Source: an uncultured Eubacterium sp.
GTDB taxonomy: Bacteria; Bacillota; Clostridia; Lachnospirales; Lachnospiraceae
Assembly: GCA_910579145.1 (NCBI GenBank)
Contig: CAJTTQ010000046.1
Span: 1-5,158 of the forward strand
Reading direction: 5' to 3'
DNA: 5,158 nt
Shown: positions 1 to 4,919 of the stretch, one piece after another
Numbering within the stretch: the stretch's first letter is position 1
Layout of the letters: every line of letters begins with the position of its first letter
The notes under the pieces: model-generated
The model's database searches: none
What the model was told of the DNA's origin: nothing
The model's input: the letters and a program-made list of their open reading frames with translations, nothing else
Made by a program: the position numbers and the translations under genes

Positions 1-372
1 ATGCAGTCCCACGTCGGCCTGGATACGGGGGCGGCGAAGTACGAGAACGCGATCGAGGCGTTCCACGCGGCCGGATTTGAGATCCAGATCACGGAGCTAG
101 ACGTGAACAGCGGTACAGTGGACGGGGAGACGACGGAAGAAGAGAAAGCGAAGGTATGGGAGGCAAACGCGAAGAAGTACGGTGAGATCATGGATGTGAT
201 CCTGCGCCAGAAGGCGAAGGGTGCGAACATCACGCAGGTAACGGTATGGGGTATCACGGACGCGTCCTCGTGGATGCCGGATGTGGCGCCGCTGCTGTTC
301 GGTGCGACGGTGGCGGATAAGAAGCCGTCGTTTGACGCCTTCGTGAACGCGGCCCTGAACTTCAAGAAATAA
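1..372 (+). CDS. GH10 endo-1,4-beta-xylanase, C-terminal part (5' end cut by window)
   Basis: This is the C-terminal third of a glycoside hydrolase family 10 catalytic domain, an enzyme that cleaves internal beta-1,4 bonds of xylan with retention of configuration and usually acts outside the cell. Seen directly: the GMQSH-type motif right at the edge (MQSH, His4 in visible numbering), ITELDV with Glu32 as the expected catalytic nucleophile, and VTVWGITDASSW with the conserved Trp83 and Trp91 that line the substrate cleft, followed by PLLF and KPSFDAF, the usual end of the barrel. The first ATG is an internal methionine of the family motif, not a start, so the acid/base Glu, signal peptide and any carbohydrate-binding module lie outside the window. 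Nothing follows the catalytic domain; the protein stops at tandem TAA TAA codons. G+C is about 60% by hand count, clearly higher than panD-coaBC. Family call is very secure; exact substrate is inferred. Confidence 0.95.
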   Translation: MQSHVGLDTGAAKYENAIEAFHAAGFEIQITELDVNSGTVDGETTEEEKAKVWEANAKKYGEIMDVILRQKAKGANITQVTVWGITDASSWMPDVAPLLFGATVADKKPSFDAFVNAALNFKK

Positions 373-426
373 TAAGTGGAACAAAAGAGAGGGCCGGTAT
401 GATATGGATACTGGTAAAAGAAAAGG

Positions 427-469
427 AAGGGCAGCTGCCGCGGGAAGACCTCGCGGCAGCTGCCCTTTT
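427..469 (+). terminator. Strong intrinsic terminator after the xylanase gene
   Basis: A perfect 16-bp inverted repeat (427-442 with 452-467, core GGGCAGCTGCCGCG) encloses a 9-base loop and is followed by a short T run (466-469). It lies about 55 bases after the xylanase stop. On the opposite strand the hairpin is followed by a T-rich CTTTTCCTTTTC tract, so it could also stop transcription coming from the right. The stem is very stable; the T tract is short. Confidence 0.85.
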
Positions 470-535
470 CTGCCGCGTTTCCTCAGTTTCCTCAGTCAAA
501 AAAGATCTCCAAAAAAATTTTAAAAAGAAACAAGC

Positions 536-580
536 AAAAAAACGGCTTCGTTTTGGGCCAGAAAACGGCCTGTCTTTTTT
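536..580. terminator. Two-way terminator between the xylanase and the small minus-strand gene
   Basis: A stem pairs 549-554 (CGTTTT) with 562-567 (AAAACG) and, past a two-base bulge, 544-546 (GGC) with 568-570 (GCC), around the loop 555-561. Read on the minus strand it is followed immediately by seven T residues (complement of 536-542), a good intrinsic terminator about 75 bases after the stop of the 58-residue ORF. Read on the plus strand it is followed by TGTC and six T residues (575-580). The T runs on both sides suggest it serves both directions. The stem is only 9 bp, so it is weaker than the hairpin at 427-467. Confidence 0.7.
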
Positions 581-643
581 CATATACAGTTGAACCTTTC
601 ATTCATAGTTCAAGTGGTTGCGGCACAAATATCGGAACTGGTT

Positions 644-820
644 TCACTCATCAATAGAACCGTTATTCAAGAACCGGACATATTTCTGTATACGATCATT
701 GAACTGTTCGGGCGAAGCATATGCGGTTTCAATGATAGGTTCCTGCGAGGACGCTCCTTCGGCATTTGTTCCAAAATCATGTTCTTTATCAGCATCCCAC
801 TCTGGTGGAGTTTCATTCAT
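644..820 (-). CDS. Small acidic protein of unknown function, 58 residues
   Basis: This short gene reads from ATG at 820 down to TGA at 644. I do not recognise the family. Seen directly: the protein begins MNETPPEWDADKEHDF and ends RIQKYVRFLNNGSIDE. It has 13 Asp/Glu against 4 Lys/Arg, no cysteine, no signal peptide and no membrane segment, so it should be a soluble cytoplasmic protein. The first half is Pro/Glu/Asp/Ser-rich and probably disordered; residues 37-51 (PEQFNDRIQKYVRFL) look like an amphipathic helix with aromatic residues. The support is in the signals: an in-frame TAG lies upstream at about 844-846, GAGAGGGG (835-828) sits 7 bases before the ATG, a consensus promoter lies 62 bases upstream, and a terminator follows. 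The overlapping plus-strand frame (590-901) lacks such signals. Its own promoter and terminator make it a monocistronic unit, divergent from panD. No function is proposed. Confidence 0.7.
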   Translation of the reverse strand: MNETPPEWDADKEHDFGTNAEGASSQEPIIETAYASPEQFNDRIQKYVRFLNNGSIDE

Positions 821-881
821 GCGATTTCCCCTCTCATAAAGCTAAAAAACATAAGACTAAATCATGTTTCGGTTGTTTTTA

Positions 882-910
882 ATCGTACTACAAATTGGTA
901 ATCATGTCAA
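882..910 (-). promoter_or_regulatory. Sigma-A promoter for the small minus-strand gene
   Basis: On the minus strand a perfect TTGACA (910-905) is separated by exactly 17 bases from TACGAT (887-882), which matches four of six -10 positions including the essential first TA and last T. Transcription would start near 875, giving a leader of about 55 bases before the ATG at 820. It lies back to back with the panD promoter, with about 52 bases between the two -35 boxes. Confidence 0.75.
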
Positions 911-962
911 ATCCTTATTGCCTTTGGAATCGGATTTCAGCGCGGTTTTCGTGATAAAAAGA

Positions 963-991
963 TGGACGAAGCGAAAAAAAAGTGCTATACT
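963..991 (+). promoter_or_regulatory. Extended -10 sigma-A promoter for panD-coaBC
   Basis: TATACT at 986-991 is preceded by TG at 983-984, giving the extended -10 form TGCTATACT. A four-of-six -35 match, TGGACG, stands at 963-968 with a 17-base spacer. Transcription would start near 998, about 27 bases before the panD start at 1025. This also argues that the in-frame ATG at 962 cannot be the translation start, because it lies upstream of the transcription start. Confidence 0.75.
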
Positions 992-1024
992 ATGGATGGT
1001 TGGAAGAAAGGAATGATGCCAGAT

Positions 1025-1408
1025 ATGAATATAACAATGTTAAAAGGGAAGATTCACCGCGCCCGCGTCATTCAGGCAGAATTGAATTATGTGGGAAGCA
1101 TAACCGTGGATCCGGTGCTGATGGAGGCTGCCGGCATTTTGGAATATGAAAAAGTGCAGATCGTGGATGTGGAAAATGGAAGCCGTTTTGAAACGTATAC
1201 GATAGCGGGAGAAGAAAACTCGGGAATGGTTTGCCTGAATGGGGCTGCGGCCAGACAAGTTCAGGTGGGCGACCATATCATCCTCATGGCCTACTGTGAG
1301 ATGACGCCGGAGGAAGCGCTGGAACACAAACCGAAGGTCGTGTTTGTGGATGAAGAGAACCGGATCAAGCGAGTTTCTTCCTATGAGAAGCACGGACAGC
1401 TGGAATAA
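1025..1408 (+). CDS. panD: Aspartate 1-decarboxylase, pyruvoyl enzyme precursor (127 residues)
   Basis: PanD decarboxylates L-aspartate to beta-alanine, the amine half of pantothenate, in the cytoplasm. The protein is made as an inactive precursor that cuts itself between Gly24 and Ser25; Ser25 becomes the pyruvoyl cofactor. Seen directly: MLKGKIHRA at the start with Lys9, YVGS with Tyr22 and the Gly24-Ser25 cleavage pair, Arg54, Thr57-Tyr58 and NGAAA at 72-76, all at the same numbers as in the well-studied E. coli enzyme. At 127 residues it has the normal family length. The frame is open back to 962, but ATG 1025 fits the family N-terminus and lies after the predicted transcription start. 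AAAGGA (1007-1012) is 12 bases upstream, a little far; ATG 1016 and 1013 are too close to it. The gene is first in a two-gene operon, 22 bases before coaBC. No panB or panC lies beside it. Confidence 0.97.
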   Translation: MNITMLKGKIHRARVIQAELNYVGSITVDPVLMEAAGILEYEKVQIVDVENGSRFETYTIAGEENSGMVCLNGAAARQVQVGDHIILMAYCEMTPEEALEHKPKVVFVDEENRIKRVSSYEKHGQLE

Positions 1409-1430
1409 GTAAAGTGGAAGGAGAAAACAA

Positions 1431-2618
1431 ATGTTAAAGGGAAAGACAGTTGTTTTGGGGGTGACTGGGAGCATAGCCGCGTATAAGATGGCGAATCTGA
1501 CCAGTATGCTTACGAAACTGCGTTGTGACGTACATGTTCTGATGACAAAAAACGCGACTAATTTTATTAATCCGGTTACCTTTGAAACGCTGACCGGACA
1601 TAAATGTCTGGTGGATACATTTGACCGGAATTTTAATTATAACATTGAACATGTAGCTCTAGGGGATAAAGCAGACGCGTTTTTAGTGGCGCCTGCTTCG
1701 GCAGACATCATTGGAAAACTGGCGAACGGGATTGCGGATGACATGCTGACGACGACATTTCTTGCCTGCAAATGCAAAAAGATCGTGGTTCCAGCCATGA
1801 ATACGAATATGTATGAAAATCCGATCGTACAGCACAACATAAAAAAGCTGGGCCGCTATGAAGTAGAAGTCGTCGAGCCGGATTCCGGTGTTCTGGCATG
1901 TAAGGCAGAAGGAAAAGGAAGGCTTCCATCGGAGGAGATCCTGCTAGCATATATTTTAAAAGGAATTCATTTGGAAAAGGATTTGGTCGGTAAAAAGGTA
2001 CTTGTCACAGCAGGGGCGACAAGAGAAGCGATCGATCCCGTCCGCTATATCACGAATCATTCGACTGGGAAAATGGGATATGCCATTGCCCGCATCGCTA
2101 TGCACCGGGGGGCGGAAGTGACGCTCGTGAGCTGTCCGACCAATCTGACGCCGCCGATCTGTGTCGAGGTTGTCAATGTGGAGAGCGCGGCGCAGATGTA
2201 TAAGGCAGTAAAAAAAATAGCTCCTGATATGGACATTATCATAAAAGCGGCGGCGGTTGCCGATTATACACCGGCTGCTTACAGCGAGAAGAAGATCAAA
2301 AAGAAGGAGGGAGACCGGTCGTTTGAACTGGCTCGCACGAAAGACATATTGTCCTATTTAGGCAAACACCGGAAAGAAGGACAGTTCATCTGTGGATTTT
2401 CGATGGAAACGGAAAATCTGATTGAAAATTCAAGAAAAAAGCTGGAAAGCAAAAATGTGGATCTGATCGTGGCGAACAATCTCTATACGGAGGGAGCCGG
2501 TTTTGGTTCCGACACGAATATCGTCACGCTGATCATGGAGGAAGGGGTCGTAGAACTTCCCTGTATGTCGAAAGAAGAGGTCGCGGAGGCTATCGTAGAC
2601 GTCATCGTAAATAAATAA
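1431..2618 (+). CDS. coaBC: Bifunctional phosphopantothenoylcysteine decarboxylase / phosphopantothenate-cysteine ligase (395 residues)
   Basis: CoaBC performs two successive steps of coenzyme A synthesis in the cytoplasm. The C-terminal CoaB half joins 4'-phosphopantothenate to L-cysteine using CTP, and the N-terminal CoaC half, a flavin enzyme, decarboxylates the product to 4'-phosphopantetheine. Seen directly in the CoaC half (about 1-175): GVTGSIAAYK at 10-19, His74, the APASADIIGKLANGIADD flavin region at 87-104, PAMN with Asn124, and the active-site lid ACKAEGKGR with Cys157. In the CoaB half (about 186-395): VTAGATREAIDP at 192-203, NHSTGKMG with Asn209, KAAAVADY at 272-279, EKKIKK with Lys288, and GFSMET, where GFAAET or GFALET is more common. 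All key residues sit one position before the E. coli numbers. Full length. AAGGAG (1418-1423) is 7 bases before ATG 1431. It follows panD closely, so it is almost certainly co-transcribed. Confidence 0.97.
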   Translation: MLKGKTVVLGVTGSIAAYKMANLTSMLTKLRCDVHVLMTKNATNFINPVTFETLTGHKCLVDTFDRNFNYNIEHVALGDKADAFLVAPASADIIGKLANGIADDMLTTTFLACKCKKIVVPAMNTNMYENPIVQHNIKKLGRYEVEVVEPDSGVLACKAEGKGRLPSEEILLAYILKGIHLEKDLVGKKVLVTAGATREAIDPVRYITNHSTGKMGYAIARIAMHRGAEVTLVSCPTNLTPPICVEVVNVESAAQMYKAVKKIAPDMDIIIKAAAVADYTPAAYSEKKIKKKEGDRSFELARTKDILSYLGKHRKEGQFICGFSMETENLIENSRKKLESKNVDLIVANNLYTEGAGFGSDTNIVTLIMEEGVVELPCMSKEEVAEAIVDVIVNK

Positions 2619-2673
2619 GTGCTGGCGCCCTTATTTATGCAGAAAAACGCATACAGAAACTAGAATAAAATAA

Positions 2674-2715
2674 ACTGCCGCACATACCTATATAAGTAAG
2701 TGCGGCAGTCTTTTT
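2674..2715. terminator. Intrinsic terminator after coaBC, shared with the convergent veg gene
   Basis: A 10-bp perfect stem pairs 2674-2683 (ACTGCCGCAC) with 2700-2709. It extends past one A-A mismatch by three more pairs (2685-2687 with 2696-2698). On the plus strand it is followed by C and five T residues (2711-2715), closing the panD-coaBC unit. Read on the minus strand it is followed by the T-rich but interrupted TTATTTTATTC, so it probably also ends veg, whose stop is 22 bases away. The minus direction is less certain. Confidence 0.85.
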
Positions 2716-2730
2716 GGGAAAAAGAAATCG

Positions 2731-2976
2731 TTATGCTTTACAAAGGGTAATTTGCACATCCTTTGTTAAAACGTCTGTATAACTGTACGAAATTGTCTGA
2801 CTCGTGTTCTCGATCTCGTTTTTAACGGTGATAAGGAATATACTTGGGAATGTTTCCGTTATAACACCTTCTGTAACATCTACTTTATGCCTCCCTAGAT
2901 TGCATCTTACTACTACTTTACTTCCGATGTGTCTGCTTACTGCCTGTCGTACAGACCCGACATTTGTTTTCAACAT
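2731..2976 (-). CDS. veg: Veg family protein (81 residues)
   Basis: This is a member of the small Veg family, known in Bacillus subtilis for its very strong vegetative promoter and for a role in biofilm gene control; the molecular function in Clostridia is not established. Seen directly: VGSKVVVRC-like beta-strand start (GSKVVVRC), NLGRHKVDV, GVITETFPSIFLI and ISYSYTDVLTKDVQI, which line up along the whole length with the B. subtilis sequence (GGRRKT, GILAETYPSVFVI, VSYSYADILTETVEL). I chose ATG 2976 because MLKTNVGSVRQAV matches the family N-terminus. Its possible ribosome site, AGGAAAGG (2996-2989), is 12 bases upstream, rather far. A TTG at 3027 would add 17 residues not typical of the family, although GGAGGG lies just before it. 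The protein is cytoplasmic, with no signal or membrane segment. It converges with coaBC and diverges from the SPOCS/LysM gene. Confidence 0.93.
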   Translation of the reverse strand: MLKTNVGSVRQAVSRHIGSKVVVRCNLGRHKVDVTEGVITETFPSIFLITVKNEIENTSQTISYSYTDVLTKDVQITLCKA

Positions 2977-3066
2977 AAATTTTACCAGCCTTTCCTCTGC
3001 AAGGAATGCAGATTTTGAATTTCCCAAATCCCTCCACGATTAAACTATATATTGAAATACAACCAT

Positions 3067-3095
3067 ATCATACCACATAATCTTGTGTTTGTCAA
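3067..3095 (-). promoter_or_regulatory. Strong sigma-A promoter for veg
   Basis: On the minus strand a perfect TTGACA (3095-3090), a 17-base spacer and TATGAT (3072-3067, five of six matches) form a near-consensus promoter. The -10 box is preceded by TG and one base (TGGTATGAT), giving an extended -10 as well. Transcription would start near 3060 and leave a leader of about 84 bases before ATG 2976. A very strong promoter is the hallmark of veg in B. subtilis and appears to be kept here. Confidence 0.88.
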
Positions 3096-3217
3096 ATTTG
3101 TGCCCGCAGGTTTCCATCTGTTAGAAATTCTGTAAGGTGATACCATTATTATATGCGTAACGGCGAAAAATATTCCATCTTTTTTTTGATTTTTCAGGAA
3201 TAACCGCGATTTGACGG

Positions 3218-3245
3218 GAATATAGTGTACTAGTGATCAATCTGT
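3218..3245 (+). promoter_or_regulatory. Possible sigma-E-like sporulation promoter for the SPOCS/LysM gene
   Basis: GAATAT (3218-3223) resembles the -35 element of mother-cell sigma-E promoters. At a 14-base spacing, CAATCTGT (3238-3245) agrees with the sigma-E -10 consensus at only about half its positions. The location, about 40 bases before the ATG, and the expected mother-cell role of the product are in favour; the poor -10 is against. A TTGACG at 3211-3216 could be a sigma-A -35, but the sequence 17 bases on, TGATCA, is a poor -10. This is a tentative call. Confidence 0.25.
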
Positions 3246-3248
3246 AGA

Positions 3249-3265
3249 CCTGGCTGTCAGCCGGG
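3249..3265 (+). other. Small hairpin in the leader, just before the ribosome site
   Basis: CCTGGCT (3249-3255) can pair with AGCCGGG (3259-3265) around a three-base loop, 7 pairs including one G-T. It ends 7 bases before the GAGGAGGG ribosome site and has no T run, so it is not a terminator. It could sit at or near the 5' end of the message and protect it or tune translation. Chance occurrence is possible. Confidence 0.3.
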
Positions 3266-3283
3266 CTATGACGAGGAGGGCGT

Positions 3284-4846
3284 ATGGAACTAATCAAACA
3301 AAGAGTTCACATGAATCGGTGCAATAGCCGGGAAAATGTCAGGGTTACGTTGGATACGGATTTTAATGTTCCGGATATCAAGCCGGATGCCAGGGCCGTT
3401 ATGCAGGAGAAGGGCGAGGTCGTGATCGAGGAGATCCGCATATTGGACGGGAAGGTACATATAAAAGGGGCATTATACTTTACGCTGTTGTACGCGGGGG
3501 AGGATGAGATCCCGGTATGCGACCTGGCGGGAAATATCCCGATCAACGAGACGGTGCCGCTCGGATGTGAGTCTACGAGGGAGGATGAAATCACAGTGCA
3601 CGCAACGATCGAAGATCTGAGGGGAGAACTCATCAACTCGAGAAAGTTTGGCATCAAAGCGATCATTAATATGGAAGTGCTGGCGGAAACAATTTACGAT
3701 GGCGAGGGTGCGGTGGACATCGAGGGCGATGAAAATATACTGAAGCGCATAAAGAACTTGGATATTACCAGACTGATCCTGTCCAAAAAAGACACGCTCC
3801 GGGTGCGCGATGAGTGCAAGATTCCGGGAACGAAAGACACGATCGGGCGGATCCTGTATGATGATGTCGATCTTTTGGAAGTGGAAACGAGGGTGGGGGA
3901 GGATAAGCTCGTCCTATCCGGGGAGGCCAGCCTATTTATCATATATTTGAGCGCGGATGAAGTTCCTCAGTTAAATTTCCATGAATGTATCATACCGCTG
4001 AGCGGCGAGGTGAACTGCGGCGGGTGTGATGAGACGAACGTGGTTCAGGCCGAGGTGGGGATCCACAGCAGGGAGCTGGAGGTCAAAAGCGATGAAGACG
4101 GAGAAGACCGTGTCATCGACGTGGAGATCGTGCTTGAACTGGCGGTCAAGGCGTACGGGGAAGAGCAAATGGAGCTCTTGACAGATTTCTATTCCACTAA
4201 AAAGGAATGCCGTCCGGTATTTGAGACTTCTTATTTTGAAAACCTTATTATGAAGAATAAGAGCAAGTCGCGGGTGAACGGGAAGATTGAGCTGGATGCG
4301 GCGAACCATCCGCTGCAGATCTGGAAAGTCAGCGGGGATGTCCGGGTGGATGAAAAGAGGATTGTGGAAGATGGCGTGGAAGTAGAAGGAGTTATTGACA
4401 TAAATATATTGTACCAGTCGGCGGATGAAAATGTGCCGTTGGCGGCTTCTTCCGGGATCCTGCCCTTTGAGCAGCATATCCAGATTCCGGATCTTCTGCC
4501 GGACAGCGATATCCGCATGAATGCGGGACTCGAGCAGATCAGTGGATCCCTTTTGGGTGAGAATGAGGCAGACATCAAAGCTGTGATCGTCATTGATGTC
4601 CTGGCGTTTAACAACATGGAAGAACCGATCATCGCGGACTTCGAGATCCAAGAACTGGACTGCGATGCCAGGGCAAAGGAACCGGGACTGATCGGTTACG
4701 TCGTACAAAAGGGAGACGCCCTGTGGGACATCGCGAAGCAATTTTATACGACTGTGGACACCATCATGGAAATTAATAAACTGGAGTCGGATCTGGTCCA
4801 TGAGGGGGATGTACTGCTGGTGATGAAGGAAGCGAACTGCATGTAA
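3284..4846 (+). CDS. sipL: SipL-like spore morphogenesis protein: three SPOCS (DUF3794) repeats plus C-terminal LysM (520 residues)
   Basis: The architecture is that of Clostridioides difficile SipL, a mother-cell protein whose LysM domain binds SpoIVA and which is needed to place the coat around the forespore; it is the clostridial counterpart of Bacillus SpoVID. Seen directly: three related beta-rich segments at about 30-140 (VPDIKPDA, KGALYFTLLYAGEDE), 175-300 (ILYDDVDLLEVET, SGEASLFIIYLSADE) and 320-445 (WKVSGDVRV, EGVIDINILYQSADE), each with the SPOCS pattern of a hydrophobic strand ending in LLY/IYL/ILY before a charged turn. A LysM domain follows at 471-516 (GYVVQKGDALWDIAKQF, then INKLESDLVHEGDVLLV). 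There is no signal peptide or membrane segment, as expected for a cytoplasmic mother-cell protein. Length matches SipL closely. GAGGAGGG at 3273-3280 supports ATG 3284. A CGGC pair (Cys245, Cys248) lies in repeat two. The domain call is firm; the SipL role is inferred. Confidence 0.88.
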   Translation: MELIKQRVHMNRCNSRENVRVTLDTDFNVPDIKPDARAVMQEKGEVVIEEIRILDGKVHIKGALYFTLLYAGEDEIPVCDLAGNIPINETVPLGCESTREDEITVHATIEDLRGELINSRKFGIKAIINMEVLAETIYDGEGAVDIEGDENILKRIKNLDITRLILSKKDTLRVRDECKIPGTKDTIGRILYDDVDLLEVETRVGEDKLVLSGEASLFIIYLSADEVPQLNFHECIIPLSGEVNCGGCDETNVVQAEVGIHSRELEVKSDEDGEDRVIDVEIVLELAVKAYGEEQMELLTDFYSTKKECRPVFETSYFENLIMKNKSKSRVNGKIELDAANHPLQIWKVSGDVRVDEKRIVEDGVEVEGVIDINILYQSADENVPLAASSGILPFEQHIQIPDLLPDSDIRMNAGLEQISGSLLGENEADIKAVIVIDVLAFNNMEEPIIADFEIQELDCDARAKEPGLIGYVVQKGDALWDIAKQFYTTVDTIMEINKLESDLVHEGDVLLVMKEANCM

Positions 4847-4873
4847 AAAAAGCGTCGTGAAAACAAGGCGCTT
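4845..4873 (-). terminator. Probable minus-strand terminator for the DtxR-family gene
   Basis: Read on the minus strand, AAGCGCC (4873-4867) pairs with GACGCTT (4856-4850), 7 pairs including one G-T, and runs directly into a T tract (complement of the seven A residues at 4845-4851). It lies about 38 bases after the stop of the repressor gene and just after the sipL stop on the other strand. The stem is modest; the T tract is good. Confidence 0.55.
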
Positions 4874-4876
4874 CAA

Positions 4877-4919
4877 AGAGGAGCGGGCAGACTTCGTACT
4901 GCTGGCTCCTCTATTTTTT
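4877..4919 (+). terminator. Intrinsic terminator of the SPOCS/LysM gene, overlapping the end of the convergent gene
   Basis: AGAGGAGC (4877-4884) pairs perfectly with GCTCCTCT (4905-4912), with a further inner stem GCAG/CTGC (4887-4890 with 4899-4902), and is followed by A and six T residues (4914-4919). The right arm and T tract overlap the stop codon and final Lys-Lys codons of the minus-strand repressor gene. Confidence 0.85.

Larger units (their letters stand above)
2977..3283. other. Intergenic region between divergent veg and the SPOCS/LysM gene
   Basis: This 307-base AT-rich gap holds no supported gene. On the left it carries the veg leader (about 2977-3060) and the strong veg promoter (3067-3095). 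From about 3100 to 3200 I see only AT-rich sequence with T runs (3180-3187) and a few ORFs under 20 codons without ribosome sites. On the right lie a possible sporulation promoter (3218-3245), a small hairpin (3249-3265) and the GAGGAGGG ribosome site (3273-3280), 3 bases before ATG 3284. Confidence 0.7.

Noticed and set aside
362..583. Minus-strand 73-codon frame over the same terminators
   Set aside because: Its sequence is made of the T and A tracts and the hairpin; no ribosome site and no family resemblance.
399..593. Plus-strand 64-codon frame with a GAGAGGG upstream of its ATG
   Set aside because: It runs straight through both the 16-bp terminator hairpin (427-467) and the second terminator (536-580), and the translation is low-complexity Lys/Phe/Ser sequence. 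The purine-rich site is likely chance.
590..901. Plus-strand 103-codon frame (and the 73-codon frame at 618) over the small minus-strand gene
   Set aside because: No ribosome site or promoter in that orientation, and it overlaps the minus-strand gene that has all its signals. It is best explained as a shadow of that gene and its leader.
962..1024. N-terminal extension of PanD from ATG 962
   Set aside because: The ATG lies at the -35 box of the extended -10 promoter (986-991), so it would not be in the message, and PanD proteins start at the MLKxKIHRA segment.
1040..1474. Minus-strand 144-codon frame opposite panD
   Set aside because: PanD is certain from its catalytic residues; the opposite frame has no family resemblance and covers the coaBC ribosome site.
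2636..2653. Small inverted repeat TATGC...GCATA after coaBC
   Set aside because: Only 5 bp, A-T rich and without a T run; the real terminator follows at 2674-2715.
3211..3239. Sigma-A promoter TTGACG-N17-TGATCA before the SPOCS/LysM gene
   Set aside because: The -10 is poor, lacking the leading TA, and no extended TG helps it. I do not annotate it, though a -35-only contribution cannot be excluded.
3100..3283. Riboswitch or T-box before the SPOCS/LysM gene
   Set aside because: I found no conserved core motif, no long base-paired leader and no terminator/antiterminator pair; only one 7-bp hairpin is present.
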